Source: Arenicola marina
Taxonomy: Eukaryota; Annelida; Polychaeta; Arenicolidae
Reading direction: 5' to 3'
Assembly: GCA_964019135.1 (NCBI GenBank)
Contig: OZ025248.1
Coordinates: forward strand, 44,633,670 to 44,697,669
Length of the DNA stretch: 64,000 bases
Part shown: positions 13,201-26,900 of the stretch, piece by piece
Position numbering within the stretch: position 1 is the first letter of the stretch
How the letters are laid out: each line of letters starts with the position of its first letter
The notes under the pieces: generated by a model
The model's database searches: none
The model's input: only the letters and a program-made list of their open reading frames with translations
Told to the model about the DNA's origin: nothing
Program-made: the position numbers and the translations under genes

Positions 13201-16200
13201 ATGGCATCGTCCCGGGACGGTTACATCTAACCCGATGGCATCGTCTCGGGACGGTTACATCTAACCTCATGGCATCGACTCAGGACGGTTACATCTAACC
13301 CCATGGCATCGTTCCGGGACGGTTACATCTAACCCCATGGCATAGTCCCGGGAGGGTTACATCTAACCCCATGGCCTCGTTCCATGGACGGTTACATCTA
13401 ACCCCATGGCATCGTCCCGTGACGGTTACATCTAACCCCATGGCATCGTCCCGGGACGGTTACATCTAACCCCATGACATCGTCCCGGGACGGTTACATC
13501 TAACCCCATGGCATCGTCCCGTGACGGTTACATCTAACCCCATGGCATCGTCCCTGGACGGTTACATCTAACCCCATGGCATCGTCCCGTGACGGTTACA
13601 TCTAACCCCATTGCATCGTCCCGGGACGGTTACATCTAACCCCATGGCATCGTCCCTGGAGGGTTACATTTAACCCCATGGCATCGTCCCGGGACGGTTA
13701 CATCTAACCCCATGGCATCGTCGCGGACAGTTACATCTAACCCCATGACATCGTCCCGGGACGGTTACATCTAACCCCATGGCATCGTCCCTGGACGGTT
13801 ACATCTAACCCCATGGCATCGTCCCGGGACGGTTACATCTAACTCCGTGGCATCGTCCCGGGACGGTTACATCTAACCCCATGGCATCGTCCCGGGACGG
13901 TTACATCTAACCCCATGGCATCGTCCCGGGACGGTTACATCTAACCCCATGGCATCGTCGCGGGAGGGTTACATCTAACCCCATGGCATCGTCCCAGGAC
14001 GGTTACATCTAACCCCATGGCATCGTCCCGGGACGGTTACATCTAACCCCATGGCATCGTCCCAGGACGGTTACATCTAACCCCATGGCATCGTCCCGGG
14101 AGGGTTACATCTAACCCCATGGCATCGTCCCGGGAGGGTTACATCTAACCCCATGGCATCGTCCCGGGACGGTTACATCTAACCCCATGACATCGTCCCG
14201 GGACGGTTACATCTAACCCCATGGCATCGTCCCTGGACGGTTACATCTAACCCCATGGCATCGTCCCGGGACGGTTACATCTAACTCCATGGCATCGTCC
14301 CGGGACGGTTACATCTAACCCCATGGCATCGTCCCGGGACGGTTACATCTAACCCCATGGCATCGTCCCGGGACGGTTACATCTAACCCCATGGCATCGT
14401 CCCGGGAGGGTTACATCTAACCCCATGGCATCGTCCCAGGACGGTTACATCTAACCCCATGGCATCGTCCCGGGACGGTTACATCTAACCCCATGGCATC
14501 GTCCCAGGACGGTTACATCTAACTCCATGGCATCGTCCCGGGACGGTTACATCTAACCCCATGGCATCGTCCCGGGACGGTTACATCTAACCCCATGGCA
14601 TCGTCCCGGGACGGTTACATCTAACCCCATGGCATCGTCCCGGGAGGGTTACATCTAACCCCATGGCATCGTCCAGGGACGGTTACATCTAACCCCTTGG
14701 CATCGTCCCGGGACGGTTACATCTAACCCCATGGCATCGTCCCGGGACGGTTACATCTAACTCCATGGCATCGTCCAGGGACGGTTACATCTAACCCCTT
14801 GGCATCGTCCCGGGACGGTTACATCTAACCCCATGGCATCGTCCCGGGAGGGTTACATCTAACCCCATGGCATCGTCCAGGGACGGTTACATCTAACCCC
14901 TTGGCATCGTCCCGGGACGGTTACATCTAACCCCATGGCATCGTCCCGGGACGGTTACATCTAACTCCATGGCATCGTCCCGGGACGGTTACATCTAACC
15001 CCATGGCATCGTCCCGGGACGGTTACATCTAACCCCATGGCATCGTCCAGGGACGGTTACATCTAACCCCTTGGCATCGTCCCGGGACGGTTACATCTAA
15101 CCCCATGGCATCGTCCCAGGACGGTTACATCTAACTCCATGGCATCGTCCCGGGACGGTTACATCTAACCCCATGGCATCGTCCCGGGACGGTTACATCT
15201 AAGCCCATGGCATCGTCCCGGGACGGTTACATCTAACCCCATGGCATCGTCCCGGGAGGGTTACATCTAACCCCATGGCATCGTCTCGGGACGGTTACAT
15301 CTAACCTCATGGCATCGACTCGGGATGGTTACATCTAACCCCATGACATCGTCCCGGGACGGTTACATCTAACCCCATGGCATCGTCCCGGGACGGTTAC
15401 ATCTAACCCGATGGCATCGTCTCGGGACGGTTACATCTAACCCCATGACATCGTCCCGGGACGGTTACATCTAACCCCATGGCATCGTCCCTGGAGGGTT
15501 ACATCTAACCCCATGGCATCGTCCCGGGAGGGTTACATCTAACCCCATGGCATCGTCCCGGGACGGTTACATCTAACCCCATGGCATCGTCCCGGGACGG
15601 TTACATCTAACCCCATGGCATCGTCCCGGGACGGTTACATCTAACCCCATGGCATCGTCCCTGGAGGGTTACATCTAACCCCATGGCATCGTCCCGGGAG
15701 GGTTACATCTAACCCCATGGCATCGTCCCGGGACGGTTACATCTAACCCCATGGCATCGTCCCGGGACGGTTACATCTAACCCCATGACATCGTCCCGGG
15801 ACGGTTACATCTAACCCCATGGCATCGTCCCTGGAGGGTTACATCTAACCCCATGGCATCGTCCCGGGAGGGTTACATCTAACCCCATGGCATCGTCCCG
15901 GGACGGTTACATCTAACCCCATGGCATCGTCCCGGGAGGGTTACATCTAACCCCATGGCATCGTCCCGGGACGGTTACATCTAACCCCATGGCATCGTCC
16001 CGAGACGGTTACATCTAACCCCATGGCATCGTCCCGGGAGGGTTACATCTAACCCCATGGCATCGTCCCGGGACGGTTACATCTAACCCCATGGCATCGT
16101 CCCGGGACGGTTACATCTAACCCCATGGCATCGTCTCGGGACGGTTACATCTAACCCCATGGCATCGTCCCGTGACGGTTACATCTAACCCCATGGCATC

Positions 16201-19200
16201 GTCCCGGGACGGTTTCATCTAACCCCATGGCATCGTCTCGGGACGGTTACATCTAACCCCATGGCATCGTCCCGTGACGGTTACATCTAACCCCATGGCA
16301 TCGTCCCGTGACGGTTACATCTAACCCCATGGCATCGTCCCTGGACGGTTACATCTAACCCCATGGCATCGTCCAGGGACGGTTACATCTAACCCCATGT
16401 CATCGTCCCGGGACGGTTACATCTAACCCCATGGCATCGTCCCGGGACGGTTACATCTAACCCCATGGCATCGTCCCGGGACGGTTACATCTAACCCCAT
16501 GGCATCGTCCCGGGACGGTTACATCTAACCCCATGGCATCGTCCCGGGACGGTTACATCTAACCCCATGGCATCATCCCGGGACGGTTACATCTAACCCC
16601 ATGGCATCGTCCCGGGACGGTTACATCTAACCCCATGGCATCGTCCCGGGACGGTTACATCTAACCCCATGGCATCATCCCGGGACGGTTACATCTAACC
16701 CCATGGCATCGTCCCGGGACGGTTACATCTAACCCCATGCATCATCCCGGGACGGTTACATCTAACCCCATGGCATCGTCCCGGGACGGTTACATCTAAC
16801 CCCATGCCATCATCCCGGGACGGTTACATCTAACCCCATGGCATCGTCCCGTGACGGTTACATCTAACCCCATGGCATCATCCCGGGACGGTTACATCTA
16901 ACCCCATGGCATCGTCCCGTGACGGTTACATCTAACCCCACGGCATCGTCCCGTGACGGTTACATCTAACCCCATGGCATCGTCCCGGGACGGTTACATC
17001 TAACCCCATGGCATCGTTCCGGGACGGTTACATCTAACCCCATGGCATCGTCCCCGGACGGTTACATCTAACCCCATGGCATCGTCCCGGGAGGGTTACA
17101 TCTAACCCCATGGCATCGTTCCGGGACGGTTACATCTAACCCCATGGCATCGTCCCGGGACGGTTACATCTAACCCCATGGCATCGTCCCGGGACGGTTA
17201 CATCTAACCCCATGGCATCGTCCCGGGACGGTTACATCTAACCCCATGGCATCGTCCTGTGACGGTTACATCTAACTCCATGGCATCGTCCCGGGACGGT
17301 TACATCTAACCCCATGGCATCGTCCCGGGACGGTTACATCTAACCCCATGGCATCGTTCCGGGACGGTTACATCTAACCCCATGGCATCGTCCCGGGACG
17401 GTTACATCTAACCCCATGGCATCGTCCTGTGACGGTTACATCTAACTCCATGGCATCGTCCCGGGACGGTTACATCTAACCCCATGGCATCGTCCCGGGA
17501 GGGTTACATCTAACCCCATGGCATCGTCTCGGGACGGTTACATCTAACCCCATGGCATCGTCCCGTGACGGTTACATCTAACCCCATGGCATCGTCCCGG
17601 GACGGTTACATCTAACCCCATGGCATCGTCCCGGGACGGTTACATCTAACCCCATGGCATCGTCTCGGGACGGTTACATCTAACCCCATGGCATCGTCCC
17701 GTGACGGTTACATCTAACCCCATGGCATCGTCCCGGGACGGTTACATCTAACCCCATGGCATCGTCCCGGGAGGGTTACATCTAACCCCATGGCATCGTC
17801 CCGGGACGGTTACATCAAACCCCATGGCATCGTCCCGGGACGGTTACATCTAACCCCATGGCATCGTCCCGGGAGGGTTACATCTAACCTCATGGCATCG
17901 TCCTGTGACGGTTACATCTAACCCCATGGCATCGTCCCGTGACGGTTACATCTAACCACTTGTCATCGTCCCGTGACGGTTACATCTAACCTCATGGCAT
18001 CGTCCCGTGACGGTTACATCTAACCCCATGGCATCGTCCTGTGACGGTTACATCTAACCCCATGGCATCGTCCTGTGACGGTTACATCTAACCCCATGGC
18101 ATCGTCCCGTGACGGTTACATCTAACCCCATGACATCGTCCTGTGACGGTTACATCTAACCCCATGGCATCGTCCCGTGACGGTTACATCTAACCCCTTG
18201 GCATCGTCCTGTGACGGTTACATCTAACCTCATGGCATCGTCCCGTGACGGTTACATCTAACCCCATGGCATCGTCCTGTGACGGTTACATCTAACCCCA
18301 TGGCATCGTCCCGTGACGGTTACATCTAACCCCATGGCATCGTCCTGTGACGGTTACATCTAACCTCATGGCATCGTCCCGGGACGGTTACATCTAACCC
18401 CATGGCATCGTCCCGGGACGGTTACATCTGACCCCATGGCATCGTCCCTGGACGGTTACATCTAACCCGATGGCATCGTCCCGGGACGGTTACATCTAAC
18501 CCGATGGCATCGTCCCGGGACGGTTACATCTAACCCCATGGCATCGTCCAGGGACGGTTACATCTAACCCCTTGGTATCGTCCCGGGACGGTTACATCTA
18601 ACCCCATGGCATCGTCCCGGGACGGTTACATCTAACTCCATGGCATCGTCCCGGGACGGTTACATCTAACCCCATGGCATCGTCCCGGGACGGTTACATC
18701 TAACCCCATGGCATCGTCCAGGGACGGTTACATCTAACCCCTTGGCATCGTCCCGGGACGGTTACATCTAACCCCATGGCATCGTCCCAGGACGGTTACA
18801 TCTAACTCCATGGCATCGTCCCGGGACGGTTACATCTAACCCCATGGCATCGTCCCGGGACGGTTACATCTAAGCCCATGGCATCGTCCCGGGACGGTTA
18901 CATCTAACCCCATGGCATCGTCCCGGGAGGGTTACATCTAACCCCATGGCATCGTCTCGGGACGGTTACATCTAACCTCATGGCATCGACTCGGGATGGT
19001 TACATCTAACCCCATGACATCGTCCCGGGACGGTTACATCTAACCCCATGGCATCGTCCCGGGACGGTTACATCTAACCCGATGGCATCGTCTCGGGACG
19101 GTTACATCTAACCCCATGACATCGTCCCGGGACGGTTACATCTAACCCCATGGCATCGTCCCTGGAGGGTTACATCTAACCCCATGGCATCGTCCCGGGA

Positions 19201-22200
19201 GGGTTACATCTAACCCCATGGCATCGTCCCGGGACGGTTACATCTAACCCCATGGCATCGTCCCGGGACGGTTACATCTAACCCCATGGCATCGTCCCGG
19301 GACGGTTACATCTAACCCCATGGCATCGTCCCTGGAGGGTTACATCTAACCCCATGGCATCGTCCCGGGAGGGTTACATCTAACCCCATGGCATCGTCCC
19401 GGGACGGTTACATCTAACCCCATGGCATCGTCCCGGGACGGTTACATCTAACCCCATGACATCGTCCCGGGACGGTTACATCTAACCCCATGGCATCGTC
19501 CCTGGAGGGTTACATCTAACCCCATGGCATCGTCCCGGGAGGGTTACATCTAACCCCATGGCATCGTCCCGGGACGGTTACATCTAACCCCATGGCATCG
19601 TCCCGGGAGGGTTACATCTAACCCCATGGCATCGTCCCGGGACGGTTACATCTAACCCCATGGCATCGTCCCGAGACGGTTACATCTAACCCCATGGCAT
19701 CGTCCCGGGAGGGTTACATCTAACCCCATGGCATCGTCCCGGGACGGTTACATCTAACCCCATGGCATCGTCCCGGGACGGTTACATCTAACCCCATGGC
19801 ATCGTCTCGGGACGGTTACATCTAACCCCATGGCATCGTCCCGTGACGGTTACATCTAACCCCATGGCATCGTCCCGGGACGGTTACATCTAACCCCATG
19901 GCATCGTCTCGGGACGGTTACATCTAACCCCATGGCATCGTCCCGTGACGGTTACATCTAACCCCATGGCATCGTCCCGTGACGGTTACATCTAACCCCA
20001 TGGCATCGTCCCTGGACGGTTACATCTAACCCCATGGCATCGTCCAGGGACGGTTACATCTAACCCCATGTCATCGTCCCGGGACGGTTACATCTAACCC
20101 CATGGCATCGTCCCGGGACGGTTACATCTAACCCCATGGCATCGTCCCGGGACGGTTACATCTAACCCCATGGCATCGTCCCGGGACGGTTACATCTAAC
20201 CCCATGGCATCGTCCCGGGACGGTTACATCTAACCCCATGGCATCATCCCGGGACGGTTACATCTAACCCCATGGCATCGTCCCGGGACGGTTACATCTA
20301 ACCCCATGGCATCGTCCCGGGACGGTTACATCTAACCCCATGGCATCATCCCGGGACGGTTACATCTAACCCCATGGCATCGTCCCGGGACGGTTACATC
20401 TAACCCCATGGCATCATCCCGGGACGGTTACATCTAACCCCATGGCATCGTCCCGGGACGGTTACATCTAACCCCATGGCATCATCCCGGGACGGTTACA
20501 TCTAACCCCATGGCATCGTCCCGTGACGGTTACATCTAACCCCATGGCATCATCCCGGGACGGTTACATCTAACCCCATGGCATCGTCCCGTGACGGTTA
20601 CATCTAACCCCACGGCATCGTCCCGTGACGGTTACATCTAACCCCATGGCATCGTCCCGGGACGGTTACATCTAACCCCATGGCATCGTTCCGGGACGGT
20701 TACATCTAACCCCATGGCATCGTCCCCGGACGGTTACATCTAACCCCATGGCATCGTCCCGGGAGGGTTACATCTAACCCCATGGCATCGTTCCGGGACG
20801 GTTACATCTAACCCCATGGCATCGTCCCGGGAGGGTTACATCTAACCCCATGGCATCGTCCCGGGACGGTTACATCTAACCCCATGGCATCGTCCCGGGA
20901 CGGTTACATCTAACCCCATGGCATCGTCCTGTGACGGTTACATCTAACTCCATGGCATCGTCCCGGGACGGTTACATCTAACCCCATGGCATCGTCCCGG
21001 GACGGTTACATCTAACCCCATGGCATCGTTCCGGGACGGTTACATCTAACCCCATGGCATCGTCCCGGGACGGTTACATCTAACCCCATGGCATCGTCCT
21101 GTGACGGTTACATCTAACTCCATGGCATCGTCCCGGGACGGTTACATCTAACCCCATGGCATCGTCCCGGGAGGGTTACATCTAACCCCATGGCATCGTC
21201 TCGGGACGGTTACATCTAACCCCATGGCATCGTCCCGTGACGGTTACATCTAACCCCATGGCATCGTCCCGGGACGGTTACATCTAACCCCATGGCATCG
21301 TCCCGGGACGGTTACATCTAACCCCATGGCATCGTCTCGGGACGGTTACATCTAACCCCATGGCATCGTCCCGTGACGGTTACATCTAACCCCATGGCAT
21401 CGTCCCGGGACGGTTACATCTAACCCCATGGCATCGTCCCGTGACGGTTACATCTAACCCCATGGCATCGTCCCGGGACGGTTACATCTAACCCCATGGC
21501 ATCGTCTCGGGACGGTTACATCTAACCCCATGGCATCGTCCCGGGATGGTTACATCTAACCCCATGGCATCGTCCCTGGACGGTTACATCTAACCCGATG
21601 GCATCGTCCCGGGACGGTTACATCTAACCCGATGGCATCGTCCCGGGACGGTTACATCTAACCCCATGGCATCGTCCCGGGACGGTTACATCTAACCCCA
21701 TGGCATCGTCCCGGGACGGTTACATCTAACCCCATGGCATCGTCCCGGGACGGTTACATCTAACCCCATGGCATCGTCCCGGGAGGGTTACATCTAACCC
21801 CTTGGCATCATCCCGGGAGGGTTACATCTAACCCCTTGGCATCATCCCTGGAGGGTTACATCTAACCCCATGGCATCGTCTCGGGACGGTTACATCTAAC
21901 CCCATGGCATCGTCCCGTGACGGTTACACCTAACCCCATGGCATCGTCCCGGGACGGTTACATCTAACCCCATGGCATCGTCCCGGGACGGTTACATCTA
22001 ACCCCATGGCATCGTCTCGGGACGGTTACATCTAACCCCATGGCATCGTCCCGTGACGGTTACATCTAACCCCATGGCATCGTCCCGGGACGGTTACATC
22101 TAACCCCATGGCATCGTCCCGGGAGGGTTACATCTAACCCCATGGCATCGTCCCGGGACGGTTACATCAAACCCCATGGCATCGTCCCGGGACGGTTACA

Positions 22201-23792
22201 TCTAACCCCATGGCATCGTCCCGGGAGGGTTACATCTAACCTCATGGCATCGTCCTGTGACGGTTACATCTAACCCCATGGCATCGTCCCGTGACGGTTA
22301 CATCTAACCACTTGGCATCGTCCCGTGACGGTTACATCTAACCTCATGGCATCGTCCCGTGACGGTTACATCTAACCCCATGGCATCGTCCCGTGACGGT
22401 TACATCTAACCCCATGGCATCGTCCTGTGACGGTTACATCTAACCCCATGGCATCGTCCCGTGACGGTTACATCTAACCCCATGGCATCGTCCTGTGACG
22501 GTTACATCTAACCCCATGGCATCGTCCCGTGACGGTTACATCTAACCCCTTGGCATCGTCCTGTGACGGTTACATCTAACCTCATGGCATCGTCCCGTGA
22601 CGGTTACATCTAACCCCATGGCATCGTCCTGTGACGGTTACATCTAACCCCATGGCATCGTCCCGTGACGGTTACATCTAACCCCATGGCATCGTCCTGT
22701 GACGGTTACATCTAACCTCATGGCATCGTCCCGGGACGGTTACATCTAACCCCATGGCATCGTCCCGGGACGGTTACATCTGACCCCATGGCATCGTCCC
22801 TGGACGGTTACATCTAACCCGATGGCATCGTCCCGGGACGGTTACATCTAACCCGATGGCATCGTCCCGGGACGGTTACATCTAACCCGATGGCATCGTC
22901 CCGGGACGGTTACATCTAACCCCATGGCATCGTCCCGTGACGGTTACATCTAACCCCATGGCATCGTCCCTGGACGGTTACATCTAACCCGATGGCATCG
23001 TCCCGGGACGGTTACATCTAACCCGATGGCATCGTCCTGTGACGGTTACATCTAACCCATGGCATCGTCCCGTGACGGTTACATCTAACCCCATGGCATC
23101 GTCCTGTGACGGTTACATCTAACCTCATGGCATCGTCCCGGGACGGTTACATCTAACCCCATGGCATCGTCCCGGGATGGTTACATCTAACCCCATGGCA
23201 TCGTCCCTGGACGGTTACATCTAACCCGATGGCATCGTCCCGGGACGGTTACATCTAACCCGATGGCATCGTCCCGGGACGGTTACATCTAACCCCATGG
23301 CATCGTCCCGGGACGGTTACATCTAACCCCATGGCATCGTCCCGGGACGGTTACATCTAACCCCATGGCATCGTCCCGGGACGGTTACATCTAACCCCAT
23401 GGCATCGTCCCGGGAGGGTTACATCTAACCCCTTGGCATCATCCCGGGAGGGTTACATCTAACCCCTTGGCATCATCCCTGGAGGGTTACATCTAACCCC
23501 ATGGCATCGTCCCGAGACGGTTACATCTAACCCCACGGCATCGTCCCGGGACGGTTACATCTAACCCCAAGGCATCGTCCCGGGACGGTTACATCTAACT
23601 CCATGGCATCGTCCCGGGACGGTTACATCTAACCCCATGGCATCGTCCAGGGACGGTTACATCTAACCCCATGACATCGTCCCGGGACGGTTACATCTAA
23701 CCCCATGGCATCGTCCCGGGACGGTTACATCTAACCCCATGGCATCGTCCCCGAAACGGTTACATCTAACCCCATGGCATCGTCCCGGGACG
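7274..23792. repeat. 34-bp satellite array
   Basis: Tandem repeat with a 34-bp period, about 485 copies over 16.5 kb. Unit landmarks are GGTTACATCTAACCCCATGG followed by CATCGTCCCGGGAC, so each consensus unit has CCATGG and CCCGGG palindromes and a TAA. Variation is mostly substitution (GGGACGG/GGGAGGG/GTGACGG, CATGG/CATGT/CTTGG). The block at about 15000-17000 recurs nearly unchanged about 3671 bp later, showing higher-order structure. Units are adjacent with no spacers, so this is not a CRISPR array. The array ends only about 120 bp from the 3' end of the gene that follows. Confidence 0.97.
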
Positions 23793-23914
23793 GTTTTGGG
23801 CCAATGTGGGCTTCAGGTGTAACATTGTGATTTGAATGAATGTTTCTAGTCGGTCCATAATGTCAAGCAAGTCGTAACTTCAGGCACCAATGGGCCGGTG
23901 TGTAAGAAAAAGAA

Positions 23915-26900
23915 GTTTGATAGACATATTATGTTTTATTGACAAACAAAGCAGATATACGTGTACAAGAAGACTTCATGTTCATCTTTCCGTGTAAGTT
24001 ATAGTCTGTAAACAATTACAATTACAATATGAGTATGACACGACCAATTTCTAAACCGTTGACTCTACAACACCCAACACAAATATTTGCATCCATAATT
24101 GTTATAATTCATGGCTTATTACACCAGGTGATCTGCCGCCGATCATGGTCCTAACATGATCGCCCTTTCGCTCAATGTTTCTTTCTCCTCTCCCCTTGTC
24201 GTCCGTCCTCGCGTCTTGCTTTCACTGCCAAGGGTTCTGGTACATGCTCAGAACCTCGCCTGCCGTAAGCGCGTGATCGATGATTTTAATCTGTAAAGTT
24301 AACGTGAACGAGTAAATAATATGCTTGCATTCGTGTTTAACATCGTTATTTAAGCAGCGAGGCTCGCCTAGGGTAAGGTAAGTAACACTGCGAAATAACA
24401 ATATTCGGAATCTACAAGGATGATATTAAAGTTGGACAGCCGACGTCAAACTTTTTTTCCTCGTTTGTGTTGTTTTATTTATGCCCATTTAGGTATTGTA
24501 CAGCACCACCTAATTAATGATTTTCAAACACGCAAATTCTCTAAAATTCTTTGGAAATACTATCTGATCTTCTGAAGGTCAATAATAACAACACCCTCAG
24601 AATATTAATGGCGGTGGTTAGTCATACTTTTCCACACCAGAGGCGCTACATTGTCCAGCAATAAAGGGATTTGATTACTAGGACCTTTAATGCACCAGGC
24701 ACCGGTTTTTATACTTTTTCTAAATTCCACGGGACTGATGCTGCAGGAGAAGCTTTACTAAGAATGTGAACCTGATTTGCACGATAATCATTGTAAAATC
24801 GCTTACCTCGTCTAGGAATCCGTTGAACTGACCAGTGGTCTGGCTTGTGCCGTGGTGAGCTATGTTCATGGGGCACTGACTATTCTTCATGGCACCTGTA
24901 ACATAAAAGTAACGTCCGTTGGTCGTTGGATAAGCCACATAAGAGGGCGCGTGGCCTGTGCTGGGACGCAGTTGTGTTTTTATATTAAATAATGTCATGA
25001 AATCACATAGCGACACCAAGAGAATGAACAGGAATGGCATCACAGCCGAGGAGATAACAATGACTGATGTTATATATATATCGCCAATCGGGTTTAACTG
25101 TCGGCGTATTATAAGTACACACGCACCCCCGATTCGCGAAGTTATCAAGAGACTGGGAATCGAGCGAGATGTCTTACGTCACACACTATGGATAGGGCGC
25201 AAGTAACACAGGGTCTCGCCACTCGTTACGTTCGCGATATTATATCATAACGCGCTCCTCGAAAGAGACGTCATAAGAGTTGTATAACTGTATAAAAAGA
25301 GCAGATCCCCTGAGGAGCCCCGTGCTGGCTCAATGCTATTCCGATGCCACCCCACCCCCACCCCCCCCCCCCCTCCCACTCCCTCCCTCCCGCACACCTC
25401 CTCCTTATCCCCCACTCACCTGAAGCGGCCGTCTGGTCCACCAGAGCGCCGTTGTAGTACAGCGACACCTGTTGGCCGTCATACACCAGCGCGGCGTGGT
25501 TCCAGCTGTAGGCGCTGACCTGGAAGAGGAGCCCCAACAGACCGATCAAAACCCGGCTCATAACAGATTAGTCAGACTTTCTTTACTCATACTTGACAGA
25601 GGATTATACTGTTTATGTCAGGAGTAATAGAGCCTCCACCTAACCACTCTGGCCTCCACCTGACCACTCTGACCTCCACCGGACCACTCTGGCCTCCACC
25701 TGACCACTCTGGCCTCCACCTGACCACTCCAGCGTCCACCTAACCACTCTGGCCTCCACCTGACCACTCCCGCCTCCACCTAACCACTCTGGCCTCCACC
25801 TGACCACCCTGGCCTCTACCTGACCACTCCAGCCTCCACCTGACCACTCCAGCCTCCTAACCACTCTGGCCTCCACCTAACCACTCCAGCCTCCACCTAA
25901 CCACTCTGGCCTCCACCTGACCACTCCAGCCTCCACCTGACCACTCCAGCCTCCACCTGACCACTCTGGCCTCCACCTGACCACTCCAGCCTCCACCTGA
26001 CCACTCTGGCCTCCACCTGACCACTCCAGCCTCCACCGGACCACTCCAGCCTCCACCTGACCATTTCAGCCTCCACCTGACCACTCCAGCCTCCACCTGA
26101 CCACTCTGGCCTCCACCTGACCACGCTGGCTTCCACCTGACCACTCCAGCCTCCACCTGACCACTCCAACCTCCTAACCACGCTGGCCTCCACCTGACCA
26201 CTCCAGCCATCACCTAATCACTCTGGCCTCCACCTGACCACTCCAGCCTCCACCTGACCACTCCAGCCTCCACCTGACCACTTTGGCCTTCACCTGATCA
26301 CTCCAGCCTCCCCCTGACCACTCCAGTCTTCCCCCTGACCAGTCTGGCCTCCACCTGCCCACTCTGGCCTCCACCTGACCACTCCAGCCTCCACCTGACC
26401 ACTCCAACCTCCACCTGACCATTCCAGCCTCCACCTGACCACTCCAGCCTCCACCTGACCACTCTGGCCTCCACCTAACCACTCTAGCCTCCCCCTGATC
26501 ACTCCAGCCTCCACCTGACCACTCTGCATAACCTCCACCTGACCACTCTGACCTCCACCTGACCACTCCAGCCTCCACCTGACCACTTTAGCCTCCCCCT
26601 GATCACTCCAGCCTCCACCTGACCACTCTGCATGACCTCCACCTGACCACTCTGACCTCCACCTGACCACTCTGACCTCCACCTAACCACTCCAGCCTCC
26701 ACCTGACCACTCCAGCCTCCACCTGACCACTCCAGTCTCCACCTGACCACACCAGCCTCCACCTGACCCCTCTGCATGACCTCTACCTGACCCCTTCGAC
26801 CTCCACTCACCGTGGTTGTGACGACGGCTGGCGGTCCGCTGACGGTGTCGATGCTGCCCTTCAGCACGTTGCCGGCCTCCAGGTAGAGGGAGAAGCTGGG

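Noticed and set aside
7274..23792. Possible CRISPR-like direct repeats
   Set aside because: Units are adjacent with no spacers, and the surroundings are eukaryotic; it is a simple satellite. The same holds for the 49-bp arrays.
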